Origin: Palsa-1150 sp964531095
Lineage (GTDB): Bacteria; Myxococcota_A; Polyangia; Polyangiales; Polyangiaceae
Reading direction: 5' to 3'
Assembly (NCBI GenBank): GCA_964531095.1
Contig: CAZHED010000004.1
Location: forward strand, 62,001-126,000
Length of the DNA stretch: 64,000 nt
Positions 51,701-59,029 of this stretch are shown piece after piece. Each line of letters starts with the position of its first letter. The stretch's first letter is position 1. The position numbers were made by a program, and so were the translations under genes. Below the pieces are notes generated by a model that was given only the letters and a program-made list of their open reading frames with translations, searched no databases and was not told the DNA's origin.

Positions 51701-54153
51701 TTCTGCAGATCCGAGAGTTCGGCGATCCGGCCCGCGGGCTCGGAACGCTTCGACACGCGCTCGAGCGGGTTGCCGACCACGTCCCCAGCCGGGAAGCGCT
51801 CGAGGGCCTGCTCGACGACGCCGCCCTCTTCGACGACGCGTTCGACGCGCTCGAGTTCGTACACAAGACACTCGGGCACGGCGATGCGCTCGCCCGGCTC
51901 TACGAGCGGCGTGTCTCGCGGGCGCAAACGATCGTCGACCGAACTCGCGCTCGCCTGAATCTCGCGCGCGTGCTCGAAGATACCGTAGGGGATCGCGCGC
52001 GAGCGCAGCGGGTCGTACAAGCGGCGATCGCCGAGGACCCGTCGGACGAAGAAGCGTTGTCGGAGCTGGAGCGGCTCGCCGCGGTGAGCGGGAGCTGGGA
52101 GCAGGCGTCCGACGCGCTTGCGGCCGCGCTCGACGACGCGCGGGACGTACCGGCGACGACGCGGACGGAGCTCTGGGTGAGGCTGGCGGCGTGGCGTCGC
52201 GACAAGCTCCAGAACGCGAGCAAAGCCGAGGACGCGTATTCGAAGGCGCTCGCGATCGAACCCGAGAACATCGACGTCCTGCGGGCACTCGAGGACCTAC
52301 GCCGTGCGCCCGGGCGGGAGCGCGAGCTCGTGCACACCCTCCGCGCGCGCGCGCGGCTCGAAGCGAGCGAGTCGTCGAAGCGCGCGTTGCTCCGCGAGGC
52401 GAAAGAGCTGGCCGAAGGGCCGGTCGGGGACCGCGACCTGGCCGAAGCGACGCTGCGCGACATGGTCGCCGACGACGACGGTGACGCATGGGCGCTCGAA
52501 GAATTGACGAAGCTGCGTGCCGCGGCCGGGGATCACGCCGAAGTGGTGAGGCTTCTCTCGCGTCGCGCCGAGATCGCCACCGATGCGGGGCAGGCGCTTG
52601 CGCTCAAGCACATGGCCGCGCGCGAGCTCGTGAGCGCGCTCCACGACGGGCCACGCGCAATCGCCCTCTACGAAGAGATTCTCGACGCGGAGCCGGCGGA
52701 CGCGCCGGCCGCTGCGGCCCTGCGAAAACTGTACGTCGACGCCGGGCAGTACAAGGATCTCGCGAAGCTCTTGTCGCGGCTCATCGACGTGGCCACCAGC
52801 CAGGAATCGCGAACGGCGTTGCGTCTGGAGCTGGCCGATCTCTACGACGGTCGCTTCCAGGCGCCCGAAGATGCGATCGAAACATTGCGCGCGATTCTCG
52901 ACGAGGACCCCGCGCACGCGGAGGCGGCCCTCCGCCTATCGCAGTTGTACGAGCTGACGGGGCGCGACGCGGAGCTCGCCGAGTTGCTCCGATCGCAGCT
53001 CGAAGGGGCCCACGACCGGGCGGACGTGACCACCGAGCTCGCGCTGTTGGTGCGCCTCGGTGAGCTGCAAGAGCGGCGGCTCAACGACGCAGTCTCGGCA
53101 CAGCGGACCTACGAGGAGGTGCTCGAGCGGGACCCGACGCACCGCGCCGCCCTGGAGGCGATCGCGCGCATGAGCGAGAAGCGCGCAGATTGGGAGCGGG
53201 CCGCCGGCGCGCTCGCCAGGCTGGTCGATCTGGCGAGCGAGGCGACCGGTGTTCCGTGGGCGCTGCGGCTTGCGGAGGTGCGCGAGAAAATGGGGGATGC
53301 GGCTGGATCGGAGGAGGCCCTCCAGCAAGGGCTGCGGCTCGAGCCCACGAACGCGGGGCTGCGCGCGATGTTGCGCATGCGCTGGGAGAAGGCGGAGAAG
53401 TGGGCGGAGCTCGCCGACTTGCTCGTCGGCGATGCCGATCTCATCGCTTCGACGCATCCGGTCGGCGCGGACGCGCCTCCCGACGGAAGGGGTCCCTCTG
53501 GGTCGCGCGGCCCCATGCCATCCGGCTCGCTCGCGGCGCCGGCCGTCCCCGCGCAGATTCTGGAGCAAGTGAAGCTTCTGCGGGCGGCCGCGGACATTCA
53601 TGTGCTGCGGCGCAACCGCCCGGATGACGCGATCGGGGTACTCGAGCGGGCCGCGCAGCTCGTCCCTCACGACCGAGAGCTCCTCATGGCTCTCTGCGAC
53701 GCGTACAACGCGGCGCAGCGCGGCCGAGAGGCGGCTCACGTGCTCGAGAAAGTCATCGCGTCGTTCGGCACGAGGCGCACCAAGGAGCTCGCCCTCTATC
53801 ACCATCGTTTGGGCCGTGCGCTCGCGCAGCTCGGCGACAAGGACGTCGCTCTTACGCAGCTCGACATGGCCTTCAAGATCGACCCCGGCTCGGTCACGGT
53901 TCTGCGGGACCTCGGTGTGCTCGCGTTCGAGACGGACGATCTGGATCGCGCTCAGAAGACGTTTCGTGCGCTGCTTCTGCAGCGCCTGGACCCCAAGGCC
54001 GGAATCTCCAAGGGCGAAGTTTTCTATTACCTCGGCGAAATCAGCGTCCGACAAGGGGACAAGGTCAAGGCCGTGCAGATGTTCGAGCGCGCGATCGAGA
54101 ACGACCCCGCCCTCGACCGGGCGCGTGCGAAGCTGACGGAGCTGAAGGGATAA
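42736..54153 (+). CDS. Giant TPR-repeat protein (3805 residues)
   Basis: The whole length is helical repeat: blocks of about 35-75 residues with the pattern AxxAYERxLxLDPxxxxAxxxLxxLYxxxxxWxDLxxLLERR recur from near the N-terminus to the end. The final TPRs are EVFYYLGEISVRQGDKVKAV and QMFERAIENDPALDRARAKL. There is no signal peptide and no catalytic motif, so I expect a cytoplasmic superhelical scaffold. One Lys-rich insertion (VGKKKKKKDRENGEGGRR, near residue 895) and a Pro/Gly/Ser-rich loop near 3570-3600 break the pattern. The start ATG at 42736 has AAGGTG 6 bases upstream. A DUF374 acyltransferase gene follows after 9 bases and a PlsC-like gene lies divergently upstream, so an envelope-lipid connection is possible. 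Function is unknown. Confidence 0.92.
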   Translation: MSVTTIKTALGQLQDDPDRGEAWSELRGALGGSIDMGADELGKLFDAARRAHENRHEVEAVAGLLQIEVEASKGTPREPELLSELARVLDEDLLEDKAALAAYQRLLTLLPDDRRATEAIERSTAKRAKWRDLVERYVQEAHASSETAFRSSLLVGAAEVAYRFGRDDEKRLPAHEVGEVLTLLGQALELDPKSRRAEMLLERLLRQEERWDDLAAAIERFAGSAQREEKVASWVRLARVLAKKLKSPERAAAAYERALDVAPGHPEASAFLADLFNANQMWDHLVALYEAQLSRGVLRSREEELGALLQIAMVYWRKRANPDAAEPFFERLRKLEPSHPGMLSFFREWCGARGESVRLATVLSDAQRTMPDGPERAAMVAEIAKLAEEGANAQKAIEQWRALLRQDAGNVAAREALKRLYRQGASYNALADLLRQELERFAPDDAGARLPILRDVAGVYRDHLKSDSALVTVLAQIVALDPGDLASVRDLVRVYEGLQRWRDLLTMQARQAELETDPKVKADLWRTIARRWLEQFSNVQNAVEAYERLHVVDRQDQEAIDRLRELYAKRRAYKPLSDLLTDLADSMPSGPERRELWTELAKLAAERLDMGAQAVVLYKRVLEEEPSSAAALDSLEKQAERDKDFATVAEVLERRAAIATTDAARMNVLQKLGSVYSDRLHDQARAMTAWRRVLAIQPGHAKALRVLRDSYLAVGDYDGLTELYAQNGDWEGLVEVLSGAADKATAPELKIDLSFRCAAIYTDRLDAPERAFRSYERVLSVRPDDPRAAAALVPLYEKDGKWGRLPALYEILLGHVYDIDEKLPLLHKLVQVCGHQLHDRAAAFAWARKAYGLAPGREGELAMFEAAARLSDQWAGFVEALNARLAVVEPSADGGRVGKKKKKKDRENGEGGRRGEARALRAKLAEVYALEMGRTDEAVATYRTLVEEDDGDDGAVQTLDRILREADRHDDLRWLFNLRIERANTAMKLDLLTEWAMLEEEAFAAPDRAIELYRRMLQIVPHHGGALRALARLLRGQGDAQGAVEVIAIDRDQREGADRAAREIDLARLLADPLRRHVEALEACVRALALVPNDPRAVEVVEQLLGVPETRAAAAAILDRVYEETGAARRQAEVLEVLIATTAAHSDRLALHARLADVQEHKLADPWAAFDVVARAAHELPSELSLWDRLSELSSKAGREQALVEAIVAVVPPVGRTGLPENVEIELAERAATLFEEKIGDVARARPYLERMLDRRPGNEAAFQRLKQILTTSEQWAELSALYERIVAATPAAGRRAELLAEVALVAEEITGDRGSAIAYYERILELDPAHEQAIRSLDALYAAEQRWDRLARLLERRLAGAVGDGRIDLEQQLGVLLFTKLGDAAGALAYFEHVLHERPASVEARQLVEKILEVPDLRSRAAVVLEAVYTDRDEVQDLVRVLEVHLEFARGSDERRDLLRRVADLRDERLRDDAGALDAFGRLLPLDPNDARSRHRTLEIARRLKAQGRVAGVLTATAAAAGAPIPRAEILTDLARLYESELDDVVRADAVYREVLELAPDDAAIALPACRALERIYSASGASRQLGEILRLEIKLEDDPVARRELRGRLGELCETVLDDPSGAIDAWRRRLDDDPNDAQALAALDRLFERTQSWRELVDVLRARERLSDDADGRRALLVRIATTLAEKLADVKEAIFAYRTVVDDFGADRASLASLATLYELVDRWPDVASTLEVDLALADRPEDKIAILARLGSVQEKKLGDVAGAIAAYRQALALDPSHAGCREALEAMLDDAGARRDAAAILRPLYEADHLHRKLLRVLEIETEYAESPHEKLVIVAQAAEVAEGPLADPVLALSYAARGLREACAEPELPRWIERAERLATATGKYAELCALLRSVVDEILDGDLKLEVTLRIAEMARSRLGDSALAKQYYARALDLRSDGRRALLALESLYEETGDHPALLEVVKRRADAAESDAERKQLLFKQARLCDEKLGDPRTAIGVYEQILDMGLDENAVSALERLYASAERWDDLVSLYERQIAAPGPSKVQKAALHHALGDVLEKRMNEVDRAFDEYATALSVDPLHPPTVASLEALMSRRDHAARAAEMLEPVYLARLDGRRVLSTLEARLGASQDPEERRQLLRRLAKMHEEQEENYEAALETTAQLLSEDPADEGTWGELERLARVANAERRLAEIYAGELAKITADEPATARLAKRTGELFEAHNDVEGALSFYRRAHSFDPEAKNGTFEAIDRLLRVAGRPRDRVQLYREALDCIRDPRERSAALHTIASLEESELRDDSAAIETYRAALDADEGDYHALDGLTRLYARTGRWRDLADLTRRRAEQSALPEDEARFRMDLAKLLIQRLNEPSAALDELQTVVELTPPGAGGPAAEAVQLLEQMLHEAEHKARVVDILRPIYERADDWRRLVALNDERIALATDDGERIAVLRESATLWEERGGDLAKAFDAMRQSWTIDPEDGEAREQLERLASATRRWNDLADAYEQAISKTEGLTKRELLAALAALHDKRRDDPRSALAAWGRLFALDESELQPLEEMDALATLLSDWSTLVQVLTKKADLVADDETRASIWRRVGEAKRDMLDDPSGAIEANERALELEPASAHTIDVLIDLHEQRQDVARLVELYRRRVDLCDSSEDSLKFRLLVEASGRFENDLGDRREAIECLVQALGVSPADADVLRRLESLYTQQRMWPELLENLKLQAKVAPEEFAARTIKKRVAALYLVELQDPQAALEAYRDVLSSGFDGEAVAAIEGIGETHDELRADAADALEPVLRAAGKHVELASVLELRLRAQTEPSDRAHTLRALAEVAEAQLGDHERAQTALLRALAEEPHDASLHGHIERLAERAGVEGWRRYADALQERAAALFEANVAGDLFVRLGEVSEYKLDDPARAARAYAAAVERMGDEPAVLACLDRLFTRLGDTRALADILERRTAVEAHARDQADLLHRLAILQIREFGDPARGLGTLRHALERVADHVPSREALEGLLDDAALFDDAFDALEFVHKTLGHGDALARLYERRVSRAQTIVDRTRARLNLARVLEDTVGDRARAQRVVQAAIAEDPSDEEALSELERLAAVSGSWEQASDALAAALDDARDVPATTRTELWVRLAAWRRDKLQNASKAEDAYSKALAIEPENIDVLRALEDLRRAPGRERELVHTLRARARLEASESSKRALLREAKELAEGPVGDRDLAEATLRDMVADDDGDAWALEELTKLRAAAGDHAEVVRLLSRRAEIATDAGQALALKHMAARELVSALHDGPRAIALYEEILDAEPADAPAAAALRKLYVDAGQYKDLAKLLSRLIDVATSQESRTALRLELADLYDGRFQAPEDAIETLRAILDEDPAHAEAALRLSQLYELTGRDAELAELLRSQLEGAHDRADVTTELALLVRLGELQERRLNDAVSAQRTYEEVLERDPTHRAALEAIARMSEKRADWERAAGALARLVDLASEATGVPWALRLAEVREKMGDAAGSEEALQQGLRLEPTNAGLRAMLRMRWEKAEKWAELADLLVGDADLIASTHPVGADAPPDGRGPSGSRGPMPSGSLAAPAVPAQILEQVKLLRAAADIHVLRRNRPDDAIGVLERAAQLVPHDRELLMALCDAYNAAQRGREAAHVLEKVIASFGTRRTKELALYHHRLGRALAQLGDKDVALTQLDMAFKIDPGSVTVLRDLGVLAFETDDLDRAQKTFRALLLQRLDPKAGISKGEVFYYLGEISVRQGDKVKAVQMFERAIENDPALDRARAKLTELKG

Positions 54154-54162
54154 CGCCCGGAC

Positions 54163-54786
54163 GTGCGAGCCGGGATTGTCGGGATTGCGCTGGGAATCGT
54201 AGCGCGCGTCTGGCTCGCCTCGCTTCGGGTGCGCGTCGTCGCGCACCCGGCGCTCGCGCAGGTGCAAGGCCGGCCCTGGGTGCTCGCATTTTGGCACGGC
54301 ACCCAATGGCCTCTTCTCGCGTGGCGGCGGCGCAAGCCCACGGTGGTCCTGGTCAGCCTCTCGTCCGACGGAGCAATCCAGGCGCGGGTGCTGGGCATCC
54401 TGGGGCTCCGTGTCGTACGGGGATCGAGCTCGCGCGGGGGAACGAGGGGCCTTGCGGCCGTCGTGCGTGCCATGAGAAACGACGGCGCGGATGCGGCTTT
54501 CGCCGTAGACGGCCCGCGGGGTCCCTACGGCGTCGTCAAAGGAGGTGCGGTGGCGGCCGCGCGGGCGGCGGGCGGTGTGCTGGTTCCGCTGGCAGGGGCG
54601 GTTCGGCATGGCGTCGTCCTGCGGAGCGCCTGGGATCGCTTTGCCATCGCGTGGCCGTTCACGCGCGTCGAAGTGGCGCTGGGTGCGCCCATCGAGCCCG
54701 GCCGTTCCAACGCCAACGCCCGGGCCGAAGTCGAGCGCGCGCTTGCGGAGCTCAACGCGAGCGTTCGGGCGGAGGGCGTCGCCTGA
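54163..54786 (+). CDS. DUF374 lysophospholipid acyltransferase-family protein
   Basis: The 207-residue protein matches the DUF374/LPLAT group. An N-terminal hydrophobic helix is followed by VLAFWHGTQWPLLAWRRRKP (H-containing block), VSLSSDGAIQARVLGILGLR, RGSSSRGGTRGLAAVVRAMR and AAFAVDGPRGPYGVVKGGAV, which is the signature DGPRGP motif. Family members are thought to acylate lipid A-like or phospholipid substrates on the membrane; the true substrate is unknown. It starts with GTG at 54163, nine bases after the stop of the giant TPR gene, so it is probably translated from the same message and may be the enzyme that this scaffold serves. Confidence 0.88.
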   Translation: MRAGIVGIALGIVARVWLASLRVRVVAHPALAQVQGRPWVLAFWHGTQWPLLAWRRRKPTVVLVSLSSDGAIQARVLGILGLRVVRGSSSRGGTRGLAAVVRAMRNDGADAAFAVDGPRGPYGVVKGGAVAAARAAGGVLVPLAGAVRHGVVLRSAWDRFAIAWPFTRVEVALGAPIEPGRSNANARAEVERALAELNASVRAEGVA

Positions 54787-54827
54787 CCCCCCATGTCTGC
54801 CAGGCCGGTTTCTTCTCGTGCCCTGGT

Positions 54828-55217
54828 TCAGGGATGCTTGTCCGCCACGGCGATTGCGTCGATTTCGATCGCCACTCCGCGCGGAAGCGCTGCCACCTGG
54901 ACGGTGCTGCGCGCCGGATACGGCGCTCGAAAGAACCGGCCGTACACGTCGTTGACGACCGCGAAGTTGCCCAAATCGACCAGGTAGATCGTCGTGCGGA
55001 CGACGTCATCGACCCCGAGCCCGGCAGCCGCGAGCACGGCGCCGAGGCTGTTCATCACGCGCTCGGTCTGGGCTGCGATGTCGCCGCCGACGACCTGGCC
55101 GGTTGCGGGGTCGAGCGGGATTTGGCCGCTTACGAAAACCAAACCGCCCGCGCGCACCGCTTGCGAGTAGGGGCCGATGGCGCCGGGGGCGTCGCGGGTC
55201 GTGATGGCGTCCTTCAT
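54828..55217 (-). CDS. ridA: RidA family protein (reactive enamine/imine deaminase)
   Basis: RidA hydrolyses reactive 2-aminoacrylate-type enamine/imine intermediates made by PLP enzymes. The 129-residue sequence is a full-length trimeric RidA: IGPYSQAVRAGGLVFVSGQI, LDPATGQVVGG, the helix DIAAQTERVMNSLGAVLAAA, NDVYGRFF and the conserved arginine and catalytic region PARSTVQVAALPRGVAIEID. It lies 11 bases after recR on the same strand, so it appears to be read at the end of the dnaX-ybaB-recR operon. That linkage is probably only transcriptional. Confidence 0.94.
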   Translation of the reverse strand: MKDAITTRDAPGAIGPYSQAVRAGGLVFVSGQIPLDPATGQVVGGDIAAQTERVMNSLGAVLAAAGLGVDDVVRTTIYLVDLGNFAVVNDVYGRFFRAPYPARSTVQVAALPRGVAIEIDAIAVADKHP

Positions 55218-55228
55218 GGGTGGATAGC

Positions 55229-55831
55229 TTACAGCCGCTGTCGCCCGGCGAGGGCGCGCGCCATCGTGATGGGGTCGGCGAATTCGAGGTCCCCTCCGTG
55301 TGGCACGCCACTGGCAATCCGCGTGATTCGTAGACCCAACGGCTCAAGATCCCGCTTCAGCAAGAGCGCAGTGGCCTCGCCGTCGACGCTCGGCGGTGTC
55401 GCCACGATCACCTCGGCCACGCCATCCGCGCGGATTCGCTCGACCAGCTTTGCGATCGGCAAGTCTTCCGGCCCGATCCCTTCGAGAGGCGAGAGCAGTC
55501 GTCCGAGCACGAAATACCGGCCGCGCATCGCCGCGGCTCGCTCGATCGCCAGCAAATCGTGAACGCGCGCCACGACGCAGAGCACTCTCGCGTCGCGCTT
55601 CGTGTCGGCGCACACGTCGCACACCGCGTGCTCCTCACGGATTTCGGCCACGTTGCCGCAGCGCTCGCAGGGCCCGATCTCCTCGCGCAACGTGGCGAGC
55701 TCCAAGCCGAGCTCGCGCGCGACGGCCCCGTCGGCGGTCAACAGCCACAGCACGAATCGTTGCGCCGTTTTCTCGCCCACCCCGGGCAGGCGACCGAGCA
55801 GCTTGGTGACCCGTCGAACCTTCGGAGTCAC
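55229..55831 (-). CDS. recR: Recombination protein RecR
   Basis: RecR, with RecF/RecO, loads RecA on gapped DNA. The 200-residue protein has the helix-hairpin-helix LLGRLPGVGEKTAQRFVLWL, the zinc finger CERCGNVAEIREEHAVCDVC, the Toprim domain (VVARVHDLLAIE and EVIVATPPSVDGEATALLLK) and the C-terminal RIASGVPHGGDLEFADPITM. The start is GTG at 55831 with GGAGG 6 bases upstream. It is 13 bases from ybaB and 11 from ridA, the standard dnaX-ybaB-recR arrangement. recO and recF are not in the window. Confidence 0.98.
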   Translation of the reverse strand: MTPKVRRVTKLLGRLPGVGEKTAQRFVLWLLTADGAVARELGLELATLREEIGPCERCGNVAEIREEHAVCDVCADTKRDARVLCVVARVHDLLAIERAAAMRGRYFVLGRLLSPLEGIGPEDLPIAKLVERIRADGVAEVIVATPPSVDGEATALLLKRDLEPLGLRITRIASGVPHGGDLEFADPITMARALAGRQRL

Positions 55832-55844
55832 AACACCTCCACGG

Positions 55845-56165
55845 CTACACCAAGCCGGGGATCTTCACCCCGCCCGTGACTTTCTCGAGCTCGGCCTCCA
55901 TCTCCTTGTCGGCCTGCTCGATCGCCTGGTTGACCGCCGCGCACACCCCGTCGAGCACGAGATCCGTCTCTTCGGTCTTCAGGGTGTCCTTGTCGATGTC
56001 GATGCGCTTGAGGCTGCGCCCCAAGGTCACGATGACTTTCACCTTGCCCCCGAGGCCCTCGACCGTGAGCTCGCGATCTTTCAGCTCTTCCCTCGCCTTG
56101 TCGATCTTGCGCTGCATGCGGGCTGCCTGCCGCATCAGCTCGTTCATGCCGCCGCGAAACTGCAT
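55845..56165 (-). CDS. ybaB: YbaB/EbfC-family nucleoid-associated protein
   Basis: YbaB/EbfC proteins are small, mostly dimeric DNA-binding proteins of unclear role. The 106-residue sequence has the expected layout: a basic N-terminal helix (NELMRQAARMQRKIDKAREE), the beta-sheet LTVEGLGGKVKVIVTLGRSL and KRIDIDKDTLKTEETDLVLD, and a C-terminal helix (AAVNQAIEQADKEMEAELEK). It sits between dnaX and recR with gaps of 14 and 13 bases, which is the position this family almost always takes. The C-terminal VTGGVKIPGLV is also typical. Confidence 0.97.
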   Translation of the reverse strand: MQFRGGMNELMRQAARMQRKIDKAREELKDRELTVEGLGGKVKVIVTLGRSLKRIDIDKDTLKTEETDLVLDGVCAAVNQAIEQADKEMEAELEKVTGGVKIPGLV

Positions 56166-56179
56166 GCTGCCTATGTACC

Positions 56180-58018
56180 TTATCCGTCGCTGCTCGGCAG
56201 CTTCACGTCGTGAACCCTCGCGCCGAAGAGGCGGATTGCCTCTTCGACCAGAGGGTGCGCTTGGATCGCCGCGCGAGCGACCGACTCTTCGGTCGATCGC
56301 CGTTCGGCGTCGACGGACGCGATCGTTCGCGCCCCGTTCGGAGACTTCGCCGACGCGTCAATCACGACGAGCGTCGCCGCGCCGAAGTGGGCGCGTGCCT
56401 CTCGCGTGAGGATGTCGATGGCCTCGGGGTCGCTCGCGCGCGCCGCGAGGAAGCCGGCGTTCGGCTCGAAGCCCACGACGACCCGTGCCGAGCCGACCTC
56501 GATCGGGATCGCGTGCTCGAAAACCGACGCGATGGCGGGCCGCGCCGTCCGAACGCGTTCGAGGATGGCGCGCCACCCGTCGATGTCGGCGGAGGTCGAC
56601 GGAGCGGCGGCGACCACGGTCAAGTGCTGCCCTCGCACCGGCACCGCGGGCGGGGTGCTCTCCGCTGCGAGCGCGAGGGCTCCGCGCGTGCGTGTGCCCC
56701 CCGCAGAGTCCGCCGACTGTGGAGACGCGAGGGGTATGCCCCGACCGCCGCCTCCGCTTCCGGAACCGCCTCGCGTCGCGGGGGCAGGGGGTGGGGGGGG
56801 CGCTCCGCCGAGGCGGCGTTCGAGGTCGCCGACGCGCACGAGCAACTCGTCGAGCGGCAGCAGCGGGGGACGGCGGGCCAGGCGCACGAGCGCCATCTCG
56901 AGCGCCATCCGTGGCTGGGCGCTCCGCACGATGCCATCGAACGCGTTCGAGAAGCCCTGAAAACACCGGGTGAGATCGTCGGTGTCGGCGCTCGAAGCGA
57001 GGGCGGTCACGTCACGCACCTCCTCGTCGGCGAGGTCTAGCATTTCGCGCAAGCTCGGACCCCCCCCGGCCGACCGAGCTTCTTCGAACCCCGGTCGGGA
57101 CTCGGCGCAGACCTTCGCGACGACGAGATTGCGCAAGTGTCGAAGCACGTCCCGGGTCACGTGCACCAGGTCGAACCCCTGTTGTGCCAACTGCTCCACG
57201 ACGCGGAGACACGCCGCCGCGTCTCCCCCGACGAGCGCCGCCGCGAGGTCGTGGAGAATCGTCCGATCCGCGACACCGAGCACGCGGGTGACGTCGGTGC
57301 CCGTGAGCCTGTCTCCGCTGAAGGCGATCACCTGGTCGAGCAGGCTCATGGCGTCGCGCATCGACCCCGCCGCCTCGCGTGCAAGGAGCTGTACCGCCGA
57401 GGCTTCGGCTTCGATCTTCTCTTGAGCGAGGACCTGCTCGAGCCGCCGAGCGACGGCTTGCGTCGCGATCAGCTTGAAGTCGTAGCGCTGACAGCGGCTG
57501 AGGATCGTCACGGGCACTTTGTGTGCCTCGGTGGTCGCGAAGATGAACTTCACGTGCGGCGGAGGCTCTTCCAACGTTTTCAAGAACGCGTTCCATGCCG
57601 CCGTCGACAGCATGTGGACCTCGTCGACGATGTAGATCTTGAAGCGGTCGCGGGCGGGGCGGAACGTCATGCCCTCTTGAAGCCGGCGCACGTCGTCGAC
57701 CCCGGTGTAGCTGGCGCCGTCGATCTCCTGCACATCGAGGTCGTGTCCGGCCGTGATCTCGCTGCACGGCGCGCACCGGTTGCAAGGCGACGCCGTCGGC
57801 TTCTTCTGCAGGCCGTCGGTCCCGACGCAGTTCAAACACTTGGCGAGCAGGCGGGCACTGGTCGTCTTTCCGACGCCGCGAACCCCGGTGAAGAGGAACG
57901 CATGGGCGACGCGATCGGTGGCGATCGCGTTGGCCAGCGTGCGCGCGACGTGATCCTGGCCGACGAGGTCGTCGAAGGTTTGCGGGCGATACTTCCGGGC
58001 GAGGACCAGGTAGCTCAC
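56180..58018 (-). CDS. dnaX: DNA polymerase III subunits gamma and tau
   Basis: DnaX is the motor subunit of the clamp loader. The 612-residue protein shows the AAA+ core: the P-loop TGVRGVGKTTSARLLAKCLN, a zinc module (C64, C79, C82, C85 region), Walker B YIVDEVHMLSTAAWNAFLKT, sensor EEPPPHVKFIFATTEAHKVP and TILSRCQRYDFKL. Domain III follows (to about 390), then a Gly/Pro-rich linker and a tau-like C-terminal domain. It starts with GTG at 58018. A run of eight C residues on the coding strand (56793-56800) falls at the end of domain III; see findings. It heads the dnaX-ybaB-recR-ridA operon. Confidence 0.97.
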   Translation of the reverse strand: MSYLVLARKYRPQTFDDLVGQDHVARTLANAIATDRVAHAFLFTGVRGVGKTTSARLLAKCLNCVGTDGLQKKPTASPCNRCAPCSEITAGHDLDVQEIDGASYTGVDDVRRLQEGMTFRPARDRFKIYIVDEVHMLSTAAWNAFLKTLEEPPPHVKFIFATTEAHKVPVTILSRCQRYDFKLIATQAVARRLEQVLAQEKIEAEASAVQLLAREAAGSMRDAMSLLDQVIAFSGDRLTGTDVTRVLGVADRTILHDLAAALVGGDAAACLRVVEQLAQQGFDLVHVTRDVLRHLRNLVVAKVCAESRPGFEEARSAGGGPSLREMLDLADEEVRDVTALASSADTDDLTRCFQGFSNAFDGIVRSAQPRMALEMALVRLARRPPLLPLDELLVRVGDLERRLGGAPPPPPAPATRGGSGSGGGGRGIPLASPQSADSAGGTRTRGALALAAESTPPAVPVRGQHLTVVAAAPSTSADIDGWRAILERVRTARPAIASVFEHAIPIEVGSARVVVGFEPNAGFLAARASDPEAIDILTREARAHFGAATLVVIDASAKSPNGARTIASVDAERRSTEESVARAAIQAHPLVEEAIRLFGARVHDVKLPSSDG

Positions 58019-58066
58019 GAGCGATAGCGCTTACAACGCGCGACGCCGGAATGCGAGCATCGCCCC

Positions 58067-59029
58067 TCAGCTCGGCCGCTGAAGCTCCCGGACCAGCTCA
58101 GGGACGGCGACGAACAGGTCGGCGACAACGCCGTAGTCCGCAATCTGGAAGATGGGGGCGTCCCCGTCCTTGTTGATCGCGACGATGACCCTCGAAGCCT
58201 TCATTCCGGCGATATGCTGGATGGCCCCGGAGATGCCCACCGCAATGTAGAGCTGCGGCGCCACCGTGCGTCCCGTCTGTCCGACCTGGAGCTCGGGCGG
58301 TGCATATCCAGCGTCGCATGCCGCGCGGCTGGCCCCGAGAGCGGCCCCCAGCGCGTCCGCCAGCGGTTCGAGCACCTCCTTGAAGTGCTCCTTCAGCGAC
58401 CGTCCTCCGGATACGACCACACGGGCCTCGCCGAGGTCCGGCCGTTCACTCTTCCCGGCCTCCAGCTTGAGAAACTCCACCCGCGAGGCCGCGGCGTCGT
58501 CCGGCGCGCGGGCGACGCTTTGCACGGGGCTCTCGCCGCCGCTGGGCTCCGCAGCGGCGAACTCGGTTTGGCGCACGCTCACGACCTGCACCGGCGTGAG
58601 GATCTCGACCCAGCCGAATACGTTGCCCGCGTACATCGGACGGCGGTAGGTGCGCTTCGTGCCGTCGACCTTCACGAGGTTGATGTCCGGGGCGTAGCCG
58701 GCGCCGAGCTTGGCCGCGAGGCGCGGCGCGAGGTCTTTGCCGAACGCGGTGGCCGTCAGAGCAACCGTGTCGCAGCTCTCGTCTCGGACGACTTTCGCCA
58801 CAGTGGGCGCGTACCGCTCGCAGACGTCATGCGAGAACGCGGCGTCGTCGCACACGAGGACCTTCTGCGCGCCGAACCCCGCCACGTCCTTCGCCGCGCT
58901 CTGGGCGCCGGCGCCGAGCACCAGGATCGAAAAGGGTCCCGCGATCTGCCTGGCGAAGGCGATCGCGCTGAGCGACGACTTGCGAACCCGGCCTTCGGAC
59001 AGCTCTGCCACGACGATCGTACCGCCCAT
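58067..59029 (-). CDS. etfA: Electron transfer flavoprotein subunit alpha
   Basis: EtfA and EtfB together shuttle electrons from acyl-CoA dehydrogenases to the membrane quinone pool through ETF:quinone oxidoreductase. The 320-residue protein has an N-terminal Rossmann half and the conserved FAD-binding C-terminal half: VVSGGRSLKEHFKEVLEPLA, GASRAACDAGYAPPELQVGQ, TGRTVAPQLYIAVGISGAIQ, HIAGMKASRVIVAINKDGDA and PIFQIADYGVVADLF. It starts with ATG at 59029, one base inside the etfB stop codon, so etfB and etfA are coupled. Acyl-CoA ligase at 17441 fits the same fatty-acid oxidation pathway, though it is not adjacent. Confidence 0.97.
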   Translation of the reverse strand: MGGTIVVAELSEGRVRKSSLSAIAFARQIAGPFSILVLGAGAQSAAKDVAGFGAQKVLVCDDAAFSHDVCERYAPTVAKVVRDESCDTVALTATAFGKDLAPRLAAKLGAGYAPDINLVKVDGTKRTYRRPMYAGNVFGWVEILTPVQVVSVRQTEFAAAEPSGGESPVQSVARAPDDAAASRVEFLKLEAGKSERPDLGEARVVVSGGRSLKEHFKEVLEPLADALGAALGASRAACDAGYAPPELQVGQTGRTVAPQLYIAVGISGAIQHIAGMKASRVIVAINKDGDAPIFQIADYGVVADLFVAVPELVRELQRPS

